47,365 bases of DNA from JBGPHT01 sp041484525 (GTDB lineage Bacteria > Acidobacteriota > Terriglobia > Bryobacterales > Bryobacteraceae). A program made the position numbers and the translations under genes. The stretch lies in the NCBI GenBank assembly GCA_041484525.1, contig JBGPHT010000048.1:1-47365 (forward strand), in the 5' to 3' direction. Numbering within the stretch: position 1 is the stretch's first letter; each line of letters opens with the position of its first letter. Under the pieces are notes generated by a model. The model made no database searches, was not told the DNA's origin, and was given only the letters and a program-made list of their open reading frames with translations. Below are positions 14,514-25,000 of the stretch, piece after piece.

Positions 14514-17363
14514 TCAGGCTCCCAGCTTGGTAAGCCGGCGCTCGATCGCGTCCAGCCTGGCGACGATGGCGTCGGATCCTGCGCCGCTCGCCGTCCGCCC
14601 GGCGGCGAGCGCAACGGCTCCGGCGGCCAACGGGGCAAGCAGCGGGTGCGACGCTGCCGGACTGGCGCAGTCGAGGATCGGTTCCTGCCGCGCCCCAGTA
14701 CCAAAGGCGTCGAGCACGCGTTTCAAGAATGCGTCATTGGTGAGTCCGTCGATACCGGCCCGCAGGATCGGAACTGCGCGGTGCGTGAAATCGCCCGAGC
14801 CATCGGATTCGAACGCCACTTGGTCCGGCCGGCACGCCGCGAAGTTCACCTCCAACATGCCATCGGAAGTTCGCGGGGGCGGCGCCGGGCCCTCCCGCCT
14901 CAGTGAGCGGAAAGCCACGTGCGCCTGCTTCAACTCCGGTGTCATCTTGAGGAAGCGTGCCTTGCTATTACCCGTCTGCGTAACTGGCGTCGGCCCCAGC
15001 ATACGCGTGTTAGTGCCGGAGTGGCAGCAGTCCATAAAGCAAGTTACATTGACGCCATCCGGAATCGTGACCATTACAGATCGCAGATCGTCATCAATCA
15101 GGAACGAGCCAGTACCGAAGTCGACGGGAACCAGCGCTTCATCCAACCCATCGGTCTCGTCTCCATCCAGGTCCGGGACCTGAGTTCCGTGACCGGCGTA
15201 TTGAATGACAACGACGTCGCCAGCCTTCGCGTCGGAGATGAGCTGGCGGATACTTCCTAGAATTGCTTCTCGGGTAGCCTGCTGGTTGACCAGCAAGGTA
15301 ACATCAAAACTGCGAGCTGTAAGTGCGGCAGCCCAATCACGTGCATCGTTGACACAGCCGGATAGAGTGTTGGGCTCCGGATACGCGTCGATGCCGACGC
15401 AAAGCGCCTTCGCCATTCCGGGCGTTAAGTCGCGGCCTGCATTCGCGGTGCTGATCGCCGTGCCCGGCATCGCGGTGGAAATGGGCGCGAAGGCCAAGGC
15501 CCGCGAGACCTCGTTGCGCGACGTCTCATCTACGAAGCTGACGATGTTGCCCGCCGGCTTGCCCTGGATCCGGCGCGCCACTGAATTCATCGTCTTCAGT
15601 TCGTTGTCGAAGTCTCCGTGAGTGATCGATACCGTAGCGCTATCCGGCGGAGCATCCGGCGGCGTCTTCGAAAACAGGATCTGAGCAACGCCCGGAGTGC
15701 CCCGTGTGAGCCCGTAGAAGCGAACGAGAGCCGCATCGTCGCGCAGGCTTTCTTCCAGGCCCAGGATGGGGGTCGGCCTTTGATCCTCAAACGAGCGGCT
15801 CACCAGGTAAAGCAGCGATTTCCTGTAAGGACCCGCTGTATCGGCCTGTTCGAAATCCTTGTTCATCGTATACATCGTGTGGCTGAGGATCTGTTTACCC
15901 GGCCCGATCCGCGAGATCAACTTGGATTCGAATAGAGCCGTCGTGCTGGCGGGCGCCAGGAAATGGAGTGACTTCACACTGACCGGCGGCGCACCCGCCG
16001 GTGATTTCTGATCCAACAGCGTGGGTAGGAAGAACGCGTGAAAGATCGAGCCGGCGCTGTGTCCCAGCGCGTGGATCTCCATGTCGCCATTGTGTGCGGC
16101 CCAAAGATCGCGCGTCATTTCGGCGACCATACGCGCGCCGCCGCCCTGCATCGATGCCAGTTCCGCGCTCCGCTTCATCTGGCCCCAGACATCGCGGCCC
16201 GCCGGTCGGGCCACCGCTTCCAGAATCTCGTCGGTCGCGTCTGAGACAAGCCCTCGCCTCCCGGCGAAGACGTTCTTGAGGATATCCCCGATGGTCTCCT
16301 TCAGGCCCGTCTCCCAACAAAAGAAGATTGGGTACAGACCGTTTTGCCGCCAGAAGGGCAGCCGCCGCAGCACCGGACGGATGCCTCCCTCTTCCGACAC
16401 CAGCCCGCCATGCGCGTAGAAAACCAGGCGCAGCGGTTGGCCTTCGCCTTTCCGCAGCTCGATTTCGGCGGGCAGCAGCTCACTGAAGATTCGCTGGACA
16501 TCGGCCTGTGAGGTCTGAAATGCACCGCTGTCGGACAGCACACCCAGCCTGAGGTTGATCACGTGACGCCGTAGGACCTGCTTCTCTTCCGGCGTAAACT
16601 GCGGACCGCTTCCGAAGATGGCTCGAGACGCCATCGCAGCGGGCGACTGTGCGCCCGTAATTACTGCCACATGGTTGGCGTTCATCGCGTCCTCCAGTGG
16701 CTCGGCATCGGGCGCGAAACTTTCCGGGGCTGTCGATAGCGGACCAGTGGTCGAGTTGGCGATGATCTTGAGCGAACGCAATCGCTGCGCGCTCTCGGCT
16801 TCGGTGAACGCAGTCAACGACCGGGGAGCCGCCGCTTGGGTCATTGCGGCGCGGACTTCTTCGAGGAACGCTTCCCGCTTGATTCCCGTGCCTGGACAGG
16901 TCTTCGGCGACATCTGGTTATGGAAACGGACTACTTCGACAGGCAGGCTGAAGCGTTTCAGCACAGCAGCGATCACGCCGATGACGGACTGCTTTTGCGC
17001 GCCGTCGAACGGATCCTGGCCTTCATCGAAATCGCCGATCGTCTCGAACATGAAGGGACCCGCCGCAGCCGTGCCGTTGAATCCCGTGGAACTCGCCGGA
17101 GCCACATTCCAATTGCGTCCCGTCCAGATCTTGCCGTTCGGATCGATGGTGACGTGCTGCGCAATATCGCTCCAATGATTGACCTGCGTGTGGAAGTTGA
17201 AAATCCCTTCGATGGTAGGCAGCCCGGGCCTTGACGCGAAATCGGCGTGATTCGGCCGCCACGTATGGTGCATGTGGACGGACTCGACGCGGCGTGTAAA
17301 AGGGAATTGGTTTACCAGGTCTTTGAATTCATCGAGAGTCAATTCGTTGAACGGCTTCGGCAT
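14514..17363 (-). CDS. Triple-domain protein: peptidoglycan amidase, alpha/beta hydrolase, metacaspase-like protease
   Basis: A 949-residue protein from ATG 17363, preceded by GGAG at 6 bases. Residues 15-175 look like an N-acetylmuramoyl-L-alanine amidase of the PGRP/AmpD fold: MHHTWRPNH (H32/H33), FHNQMSPKTCPG (H148, C156) give the zinc triad His-His-Cys. Residues 305-560 look like an alpha/beta hydrolase: LVFYAHGGLVSEEGG (oxyanion turn) and the nucleophile elbow GHSAGS with S436. Residues 652-900 are a C14-type caspase/metacaspase: KALCVGIDAYPE, VVIQYAGHGTQVPDLDGDE (H725) and FMDCCHSGTNTR (C780), a full His-Cys dyad. A short C-terminal coil (DAIVARLDAIERRLTKL) may bind a partner. There is no signal peptide. 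All three active sites look intact. I know of no characterised protein with this combination. Confidence 0.85.
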   Translation of the reverse strand: MPKPFNELTLDEFKDLVNQFPFTRRVESVHMHHTWRPNHADFASRPGLPTIEGIFNFHTQVNHWSDIAQHVTIDPNGKIWTGRNWNVAPASSTGFNGTAAAGPFMFETIGDFDEGQDPFDGAQKQSVIGVIAAVLKRFSLPVEVVRFHNQMSPKTCPGTGIKREAFLEEVRAAMTQAAAPRSLTAFTEAESAQRLRSLKIIANSTTGPLSTAPESFAPDAEPLEDAMNANHVAVITGAQSPAAMASRAIFGSGPQFTPEEKQVLRRHVINLRLGVLSDSGAFQTSQADVQRIFSELLPAEIELRKGEGQPLRLVFYAHGGLVSEEGGIRPVLRRLPFWRQNGLYPIFFCWETGLKETIGDILKNVFAGRRGLVSDATDEILEAVARPAGRDVWGQMKRSAELASMQGGGARMVAEMTRDLWAAHNGDMEIHALGHSAGSIFHAFFLPTLLDQKSPAGAPPVSVKSLHFLAPASTTALFESKLISRIGPGKQILSHTMYTMNKDFEQADTAGPYRKSLLYLVSRSFEDQRPTPILGLEESLRDDAALVRFYGLTRGTPGVAQILFSKTPPDAPPDSATVSITHGDFDNELKTMNSVARRIQGKPAGNIVSFVDETSRNEVSRALAFAPISTAMPGTAISTANAGRDLTPGMAKALCVGIDAYPEPNTLSGCVNDARDWAAALTARSFDVTLLVNQQATREAILGSIRQLISDAKAGDVVVIQYAGHGTQVPDLDGDETDGLDEALVPVDFGTGSFLIDDDLRSVMVTIPDGVNVTCFMDCCHSGTNTRMLGPTPVTQTGNSKARFLKMTPELKQAHVAFRSLRREGPAPPPRTSDGMLEVNFAACRPDQVAFESDGSGDFTHRAVPILRAGIDGLTNDAFLKRVLDAFGTGARQEPILDCASPAASHPLLAPLAAGAVALAAGRTASGAGSDAIVARLDAIERRLTKLGA

Positions 17364-17573
17364 AAGTCTCTCCAAGTCTGGTGGGCTGGCGCTTCCTCCA
17401 CCTATCAGCACATCATGAGGGGGACCTACAGATAGACAAAGGGACGCCGACCTGCACCCGGGCCCGATGCACGGTCCGGAAACCAGGGTACTCGATCATC
17501 ACGCCACGTAACCAATACAAGAGTTCCGCAATCACGGCCGAGTGTCAAGTGTCAGCCTCCTGACCGGAATGCT

Positions 17574-18839
17574 CTAAGTCCCGCCGTCGCGGCGGCGGCC
17601 GAAGTGAACGAAACGCGGCTCGATACTGGCCTGGTCCTCGCCGCCCTGCTCCGAAAAGCCTGTCGCAACCCAGGTCACTCCATCGCCGGCGTGCCGTCTG
17701 CACGCCAGGTAATCGCCCCACTTATTCGCATTCGGACCATTCGACCCGGCTACTGTGGTGACCCACGCGAGCCCCGTGGCCGCGTTCAAGTCATCCCAAA
17801 GCCCAACGGCGTGCGAAGGATTCAAGGTTCCACCGCCATAGAATGCGGCAACGCCCAAGTGTGCCCGATCGTTCACGCCAGCCGTGGGATATGCCCACGC
17901 GAAATTCGGGTGCCAGATGTCGGGTTGATCGATTAGTGCCTTCGTGCTTTCGTTGATTCGCACATGCTTGACGAAGGGGAACGGCCGCGAGCCCGCTATT
18001 TGCGCGGACGTCCACAGAAAGCCGATAACACCTTGGGCGACATATGCTCCGGTCATGCGGCCATCTGCTCGTCCTAACCAGTCGCGGCCATCCGGGCCCG
18101 GTCCTGAGTACCCCGTCTGACTCCATTGCGTGACATCCACGTCGTTCTGAACCGGTCCTCCGGCAGACTCCGGCCAACTATAAACTCTTAGTTGAGAGGT
18201 CGAGTTGTGCGAGCCAAAGTACATCGTATCCTGAGCGCCCTGTGTGCACCTCAGCGAGAAGTTGTCGGAGGTCTGGAAATAGTTGTAGTTCAGTCCCGAA
18301 CCCGCCGCGAGCTGATCGAGCGACAGGCGCAGAATGATGCTGCGCGTCCAGCCGCCCGAGCCCCCGAGGTCGAACATATTCGAGGTCACGTATAGAAAGT
18401 TTCGGCTGAGCGCAAGGTCCGGGAAGTCAAACCATTGCTGCGTCCATGCGGCGTTTACGCTGTCCGGGCTAAAATCATACCAATACCAGCGGTTGTTCTG
18501 GAAGTTATCGAGACCCTTCGAGATAGCCAGCCGAAGGGTGTTGCGATTCGCGTCCGCGCTATACTGCAGCAGCCAGAAGACAAGGTCGCGGGAAGGGTCA
18601 TAGATAGCCACCTGATCGCAGCAGAAGCCACTGTTCACAGACGGGAACATGTGGTACGGATCGACGTAGGACCATGTTGCCCCGCTGTCGGAGGAGAACG
18701 ACGCATACCAGTTGCCGGTCATCAAAACGCACTGACCATTGTTCGCGACGCTCGGCTCACCTACCTGCGACGTCGTATTGCTTGTAGCCGCGTCAACGAT
18801 TGCGGTATTCCGGAAAAGAACGAAGTCACTTGAGGCCAT
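17574..18839 (-). CDS. Asp-box beta-propeller protein (sialidase-like fold)
   Basis: A 421-residue protein starting MASSDFVLFRNTAIVDAATS after a GGAGGGG site. It holds a clear Asp box (SSDSGATW, residues about 49-56; consensus SxDxGxTW) and further blade-like Trp/Tyr-rich repeats, the pattern of BNR/sialidase-type propellers. Several blades carry hydrophobic aromatic stretches (NNRWYWYDFSPD, WTQQWFDFPDLALS) typical of glycan-contact loops. No catalytic Arg triad or Tyr-Glu pair of true sialidases is evident to me, so a binding role is as likely as an enzymatic one. No signal peptide is seen. It belongs to the leftward set with the triple-domain enzyme, after a 210-base gap. Confidence 0.7.
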   Translation of the reverse strand: MASSDFVLFRNTAIVDAATSNTTSQVGEPSVANNGQCVLMTGNWYASFSSDSGATWSYVDPYHMFPSVNSGFCCDQVAIYDPSRDLVFWLLQYSADANRNTLRLAISKGLDNFQNNRWYWYDFSPDSVNAAWTQQWFDFPDLALSRNFLYVTSNMFDLGGSGGWTRSIILRLSLDQLAAGSGLNYNYFQTSDNFSLRCTQGAQDTMYFGSHNSTSQLRVYSWPESAGGPVQNDVDVTQWSQTGYSGPGPDGRDWLGRADGRMTGAYVAQGVIGFLWTSAQIAGSRPFPFVKHVRINESTKALIDQPDIWHPNFAWAYPTAGVNDRAHLGVAAFYGGGTLNPSHAVGLWDDLNAATGLAWVTTVAGSNGPNANKWGDYLACRRHAGDGVTWVATGFSEQGGEDQASIEPRFVHFGRRRDGGT

Positions 18840-18977
18840 GGCCCCTCCTAGTCATCGCTATCTTTTGTACACACCGAACCCGAAACTACGCAAATACGGC
18901 ACAGCCTTACCAGATTCTCTTTGTTAGCTGATAGCCTGGCCGGTTACCGAAAGGCAGCAGAGGATTTCCACTATCTG

Positions 18978-19253
18978 CTACTGCGGCGGCTTGGGGGCGG
19001 TCGGCGGAACGTCGGCTTCCCCTGGGGTCGGTAAACCCCTGGGATGCGAACCTTCCTTAAGCACCGGCTTCTTGTGAGTTCGATCGATGCATGCTTCCCG
19101 GTCACGCAATTCGCGCTCGGTAGGCTGCGGCGGCACCGCCAGACGCAGGGCTCGACTCGGGTCCACGTGCCTGGGGCCTCCAGTTGACGCACTTCCAGTC
19201 GAGCCTGCGGAGCCGGAATCTACTGGCTTATTATTCTCATCCTGATCGGCCAT
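18978..19253 (-). CDS. Small Pro/charge-rich protein, first gene of the leftward set
   Basis: A 91-residue protein from ATG 19253 after GGGAGG (9-base spacing). The longer open frame upstream to 19436 has no better start context. The sequence MADQDENNKPVDSGSAGSTG is low-complexity. A conserved-looking middle (RHVDPSRALRLAVPPQPTER, then ELRDREACIDRTHKKP) and a Pro-rich tail ending PPTAPKPPQ follow. It is probably disordered. I do not recognise it. Position at the head of the leftward set, opposite the promoter at 19570, suggests an accessory or adaptor role, but this is only context. Confidence 0.55.
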   Translation of the reverse strand: MADQDENNKPVDSGSAGSTGSASTGGPRHVDPSRALRLAVPPQPTERELRDREACIDRTHKKPVLKEGSHPRGLPTPGEADVPPTAPKPPQ

Positions 19254-19652
19254 ACTCTTGATCCTCCCTGTTTGCCAGCGTCCTGAGTATGTCGGTGCTT
19301 GGTCGAAAATCAGCGTACACCTTTTTGCGCCGCACTGGCAATAGTTTTCATGAAAGTTCCGATTCGTATCAAATTGTACAAATCCTGAGGCGGAAGGGCT
19401 TCGAGAAGCGACTATCTTACGAGGCAATCGAGCCATTCCAAAATCCCGCGAGTGTTCTACTCGATTCCGTCAACCACTTGATTCTGGCCGGGTTATTGCC
19501 GGGGTCTGTCTGAGTACCCAGGCCTTGTATTAACTTCATCTTGTTCCGGCAACTCACTGCGATTGTGGTTTGACACACGAGAATCCTGCGTTATACTCGG
19601 CAGGGCAAGTCACTACCCCTCTTCAATCATAACGCCATCCCGGAGGTATCAC
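19254..19652. other. Intergenic region between the divergent gene sets
   Basis: About 400 bases with no supported gene. It contains the ribosome site of the small leftward gene at its left end and a strong promoter-like sequence for the rightward set at 19570-19597. Small open frames here (for example 19289-19513) have no ribosome site or recognisable product. A regulator is not encoded here, so control of both gene sets must come from elsewhere. Confidence 0.6.
19570..19597 (+). promoter_or_regulatory. Strong sigma-70-like promoter of the rightward gene set
   Basis: TTGACA (19570-19575), a 16-bp spacer and TATACT (19592-19597) stand 55 bases upstream of the GTG start at 19653. Both hexamers are at or near the bacterial housekeeping consensus, and this is the best-looking promoter I found in the window. 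The start codon has its own GGAGGT site (19642-19647), so a leader of roughly 48 bases is expected. Confidence 0.6.
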
Positions 19653-22001
19653 GTGCCCACCGACGGCCCCGATCGAGACAACACCGACGCTCCCCCGCGA
19701 CGTACACCCGTGATTCGCGGATTCGAGCCGCGGGCGTTCGCCGCAGTTACTTCGGCAGTTGGCACTTTCCACGTTTCGCCGGCTGTGGGCACAGCGCCAA
19801 CCATGAAGGTGCCTGTGGTGAGTCCCGCAGTGGTTTCTCCCGTCGTCAACCTCACGGCCTTTCGCCCCGGCGGCGGGTTGGTGTTTCGGCCCGTAATTGG
19901 TCTCAAACCGTTCCTGCGCCCCGGCGTGCCACGGTCCCAACTGACGGTACCCGTCGCCCCTTCTGCCGATTTTCAGGATGAAGTGCTCTTCGAGCACCCA
20001 ACGGACGCAACTAAGCGCTACTACCTTCCGCGCTACCGCATCGCCGAGCAGGTCGTGTCCGGCAAGAATCAGTTCCGGATCGCCTTGGCGCAGGGAACAG
20101 ATGGCGGTACGCTGACCGTCTTTCTCGAGAAGTACGCCGCTCCGTCGATTGCAGCGGCGGCGGCGCAGGCACAACAGCTCGATCACACCATCAGCATCAA
20201 GCTCAGCTTTCAGGTGCGCGTCGGGAACGCCGGTGCGGTGCAGCAGGAAATGGATTTTCAGAACGTGACTGCCGTCCAAGCCGGTATCCAAGCCGTTCTG
20301 ATGCTGGACCGCCTCGATCAGTTTACGCAAGTCTTCGCGGCCATGACAGACAGCCAGTTTCAGACCGTCCTCACGGTGCGAAGAAACGTCAACGTTGCGA
20401 TTCTCGTGGATCGCACCGCCGATATCCAAAGGCTGAACGGTGACATTGCGAGCTTGCAGGCGCAGATAGGCGCGACTGCGGCGCAAATAGGCCAAATACG
20501 GGCGCAGATCGCTGCCTTCTCTCCCATTCCGGCAATGCACGTGCGTTTGCCCGCCCTGATGGCTCAGTTGGCGCAACAGTCCGCTGCCTTGGCGGCGGAG
20601 CAGAAGCAATTTCAAGACAAGAAAAAGCAGATCTCCGACATTCAGGCCAACCCGCTGTATCGTGCGACCCCGCGGGCTGTGGATGAGGCGATTCCTCCGC
20701 AGCCGTGGAACTTCCCTCGCGATCTACACGGCTATATCTTCGCGAAGGCCGGTACGCCCGGGAACGCCAAGTTTAGCCTGATTCTGCGCCAGGTGCAGTG
20801 GAAAGGCCAGAGCCGCAGCTATTACCAGAATGAAGCCGAACCCACCGTCTTTTACTTTCTCCCCGATTGTTTCAAGATTGTGAGGCGGCCCGAATCCCCG
20901 CACCTCCCGATGATGTCGGTGCGATTTCCTACGCCGGACGCGCCCGTCGATACGATGCCCGTGACCCTCGAGTATGTGGCGCTGCCGGTGTCCGATCCCG
21001 ATCGCCTATTTGCCGCGGAGCAGGAACTTAAGAGCCATTTGCCCTCGCCGCCGAACCCCGGCGATCGCGTGGTTTTTCAGCCGTTGTTGGCGGACAAAGT
21101 GGTTTTGCAACTGGCTATCCCGCGCGCCGACTCGGGCTCTGGACCCAACCAGGAGCGCACCGGCGCCCAGGTAGATTTAAGAAACGGAATCCGCGATGCT
21201 GTCACTCTACCGATGAAGGACTTCCAGAGCTTGTTCGACGCTTTGTTCGGCTCATCGGCGGTTCTCTTCAGCGGCCAGGTTGTGGTCGATTTGGGCGACG
21301 GATCGGACATGCCGAACGAATCGATCCCATTCGCCGCGCGGATGAACGATACGGTGGGCGAAATTTTCGACTATGTTGAGAGTCAGGACGCGGCTTCGGG
21401 CGGGGTACAAGGCACTTTGACCAACGCCATCGAGAGCCCGATTCGAATCACTCAGCTCACGGCTAATCTTCACCGGGGTGACGCCGCAGTTACAGGGATC
21501 ATTCAAGGAGTGTCATTTAGCTCGCCGGTCGACCTAGGACCCGGCGCTAAGCTGACCTTTGTGGTTGCCCCGTCCGCTCCACTTCCGGGTGGCGGACCTG
21601 CGAGTGCGGTCTTTGACTTGTCGAAGGCGGCCGTGATCCCAGATTCGGAGAGCGTCTGGAACGCAATTCTCGACCAGAGTGCCTTACCCGAATACAAGCG
21701 GGCTGTCAAAGTAAAGACGTTTGCGCAGATGTTTAAACCCACGCCGGATAAACCCGACGATCCGATCCTGGCGATTGTCGTGGATTTCGAGCGCGGGGAG
21801 ACAGTGGATTTGAGCGCGGACAAGCTGGAGATAGACGCCACAATACGCCTCTCTATCAGCGACTACGTATTGAAGAAACTGGACGCGGGCGTGTACCAGT
21901 ACAAGGTAGCGGTGATCCGCGCTAGCGGCCAGACACGGGACGGGAATTGGCGGACCGATCGGGTAGGCATCTTGTTTCCCGACATAAAACCCATACCGTA
22001 A
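19653..22001 (+). CDS. Large scaffold protein with a coiled-coil insert (family A, copy 1)
   Basis: A 782-residue protein of unknown family. GTG 19653 is chosen because GGAGGT precedes it by five bases. The open frame before it covers the promoter. No signal peptide. The order of parts is: a Pro/Val-rich N-terminus; a domain with RYYLPRYRIAEQVVSGKNQF near residue 125; a coiled coil at about 250-332 (DRTADIQRLNGDIASLQAQI, AEQKQFQDKKKQISD). A C-terminal block of about 430 residues then starts with FPRDLHGYIFAKAG and contains the FYFLPDCFKIVRR motif. The first and last parts are clearly shared with the next protein, which carries lectin modules in place of the coil. A structural role in a larger assembly is inferred from this and from the gene neighbourhood. 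Confidence 0.8.
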   Translation: MPTDGPDRDNTDAPPRRTPVIRGFEPRAFAAVTSAVGTFHVSPAVGTAPTMKVPVVSPAVVSPVVNLTAFRPGGGLVFRPVIGLKPFLRPGVPRSQLTVPVAPSADFQDEVLFEHPTDATKRYYLPRYRIAEQVVSGKNQFRIALAQGTDGGTLTVFLEKYAAPSIAAAAAQAQQLDHTISIKLSFQVRVGNAGAVQQEMDFQNVTAVQAGIQAVLMLDRLDQFTQVFAAMTDSQFQTVLTVRRNVNVAILVDRTADIQRLNGDIASLQAQIGATAAQIGQIRAQIAAFSPIPAMHVRLPALMAQLAQQSAALAAEQKQFQDKKKQISDIQANPLYRATPRAVDEAIPPQPWNFPRDLHGYIFAKAGTPGNAKFSLILRQVQWKGQSRSYYQNEAEPTVFYFLPDCFKIVRRPESPHLPMMSVRFPTPDAPVDTMPVTLEYVALPVSDPDRLFAAEQELKSHLPSPPNPGDRVVFQPLLADKVVLQLAIPRADSGSGPNQERTGAQVDLRNGIRDAVTLPMKDFQSLFDALFGSSAVLFSGQVVVDLGDGSDMPNESIPFAARMNDTVGEIFDYVESQDAASGGVQGTLTNAIESPIRITQLTANLHRGDAAVTGIIQGVSFSSPVDLGPGAKLTFVVAPSAPLPGGGPASAVFDLSKAAVIPDSESVWNAILDQSALPEYKRAVKVKTFAQMFKPTPDKPDDPILAIVVDFERGETVDLSADKLEIDATIRLSISDYVLKKLDAGVYQYKVAVIRASGQTRDGNWRTDRVGILFPDIKPIP

Positions 22002-22052
22002 TACGGGCTCGATGAGCCACGTCCTGGATAGGACAGATTTGGTGAACATCGC

Positions 22053-25000
22053 ATGGACAAACCGATATCCGCGCTTCCACTATCAGCAACCACTCTCCTG
22101 GCAGAAGGCGCGCCCCGTAGCTTTGCAGCCACCATCGCCGCCAGTTCCGAGGGCGCTGCGGCAAGCGCAGTAAGGGCACTCGAACCTGATCGCGTCGAAA
22201 ATCTCGCACTTATCAATCCGGGGCTGGCGCGCGCCATCGCCAACCTCAGCGTTTCCGCTGCCGGCCTGCTTCGCACGGAGTTGACCGGCGCCGTCTCTCC
22301 CGCCGAAGAACTTACCGATCTACTGCTATACGAAGACGCGCACGATGCCTCGCAGAAATTCTATCTGCCCCGGTACCGCATCGCGGAGCAGACCGTCTCC
22401 GGGAAGCAGCAATACCGGATGTCGCTCGAGCCATCGGGATCGGAGTGGAAGTTTACCATCTACTTCGAGAAATATCCGGCGCCGGAGATCGAGATCGCGG
22501 CGCGCACAGCCCAGGAGTTGCCGCACGAGATCAGCGTGGCTCTCCGCTACCAGTTGATGGTAGGGAGCACTGTCGCGGCGGAACGCGAGCTGGTATTTCC
22601 GGACGTGGTCGCGGAGCCTCCCGCCCTGCGTGCCTCGTTACGGCTCAGCCGTCTGGAGGAGCGCGATCAGTTGTACCAGGCTCTGACGGAGTCCGCGTAC
22701 GGAACCAGCCTCATCGTGCGCCGCGCCTGGCGCGTGGCCATCCCGCTGAAAGTTCCCGACTCCGGGGCTTTTACGCTTTCGAGCGGATCCGCCTCGATGG
22801 CGGGATCCGCGACCTTCGGCTTCGATCATGGATCGGAGCAAGCCGGCGACGCTGACGTGCGTTTTGAGAGCACGGCGGACTCGCGCCGGCTGGTGCCGCA
22901 GGCGGGCGCACAGATCGCGAGTCTGGGCCTGGCCGACTTCGAGGCAGTCACACCGCAAAAGGTGAAGGCACTTTCCTTCGGAACCCAACCGGTGGAAGGC
23001 GCTCCTCAGATCGATGCGAATGCGGTCATCATCGCCACGCCCAATTGGAACCCCGGCGGCGCCGGTGGAACCTACGACCCACACAGTATCGGGATTTACT
23101 TCACCGGCTTGGTCTGGTCCATGTTCAATCAGGATATTGTCGCCATGCCTGTAAATGCGGCGTTCAATATTCTGGCGCTGCCGCCGGGAGACTCGGCCTT
23201 CGTGCATCGCGCCACCGGTCCGCACCCGGGGTGGAGCGGTTGGATCAATCTGGGTGCTCCCGCGGGTAGCTTTCAAGGCGCTGTTACCACAGTCGCCCGT
23301 AGTCCTGGGGTGTGCAATGTCTACGCCCGGGGCAGCGACAATGCGCTCTGGCAGAAAGCCTTTTTCTCGGCGCAGTGGTTTAATTTCGGCCGCCATGAAG
23401 ACGGCGGCGTGCTTTCATCGTCGCCAGCCGCCGGAACCATGGGACCCAATCACGAACACATTTTCGTCCAGGGAACCGATGGTCAGCTCTGGCAGAAGTG
23501 GTGGACGAATACCACCGGTTGGAGCGCTTGGGTTCCGCTGGGTGCGCCTCCCGTTGGCTTCCAGGGGGCGCCGGCAGTGATTTCCCGCAGCCCCGATGTT
23601 TGCAACGTCTACGTCTGGGGCAACGACAACGCGCTTTGGCAGAAGGCTTTCTTCGGCAGCCGTTGGGTCGACTGGACGCGCCACAACGATGGTGTACTAG
23701 CATCCGCTCCCGCGGTTTCTTCGCAAGGGCCCGCTCACGAAGAAGTGTTCGTTCGGGGTATCGACAAACAGCTCTGGCACAAATGGTGGACCAGCACCGG
23801 CGGCTGGAGCAGTTGGCTGCCCCTGGGTACTCCGGCCGGCGGCTTCCAAGGCGGCCCGGCGGCGGTTTGGCGCAATTCTTCCAATGGCAACGTTTACGTT
23901 CGCGGCGCCGATAATGCGGTCTGGGAGCGCAAGTTCGAAGGCGGCCAGTGGCTTTGGTGGGAGCGGCACGCCAACGGTGTGCTCACCGCTGATCCCGCCG
24001 TCGGCAGCATGGCTCCGGAGCACGAGCATCTGTTCGTGCGCGGTACCGACGGTAACCTTTGGCAACAGTGGTGGCCCAGCGGGACGGATCCGGGAAACAT
24101 TTCTGGGAACTCGACTTTCCTGGACCACCCCAAAGTCAACGGAAACCCGAACGTTATTCTGAATGTACTATCGAGCTGGAATCCGGGCGGAGCCGGCGGC
24201 GTCTACGATAACCACCACATCGGCGTCTGGTACAACAACGGTAAGTGGGCTATCTATAACCAGGATCTCGCGGCAATGCCCATGAATGCCGCATTCAACG
24301 TTCATGCTTCCGAGCCCGGGCCGAACGCCTTCGTCCACCGTGCGGCGGCCGCCAACATCACCGGGCACATCACTGTAATCGATCATCCTCAGACCAACGG
24401 CAATGCTAACGCAATCCTGCTTGTCACACCCAACTGGAATGCGGGCGGGGCCGCCGGGGTGTATAACAACCACCCGATCGGTGTGTACTACTTCAATAAT
24501 CACTGGGCGATTTTCAACCAGGACATCGGAGCGATGCCAGCCGGCGCCGCATTCAACGTCCAGGTATTCGCGGCATCGCCAACGGCCTTTGTCCACCGAG
24601 CTACAGCGGCGAACATCGGCGGCCACACCTCCCTGATCGCCCGGCCCACCAATCTGGACAAGGGCACGGTATTAGGGGTCAAGACGCGTGCCAGTAACTA
24701 TGCCAAGGCGGGTGTATCCGACGCGGCCGTTGATTTGAAATTGAATTGGGTCACTTACTCGGATGAGCCGAGATACAAGGACGGTGCCGGTTCTCTCGAG
24801 GACAAGGGAACCCGCCACCCGTTTGTTTTTCCGCCCGATTTATATGGCTACATCTTTCGCGGCATCAGCAGTGTCCCCACCAACAGGCTCGGGCTCATCC
24901 GTCAGACAGTCGCCTGGAAATCGGTCCCTCATGTCTACTTTCAGGATCAGGCCCGGCAGAACATCTTCTACTACTTGCCCGACGAGTTCAAAATAGCGCG

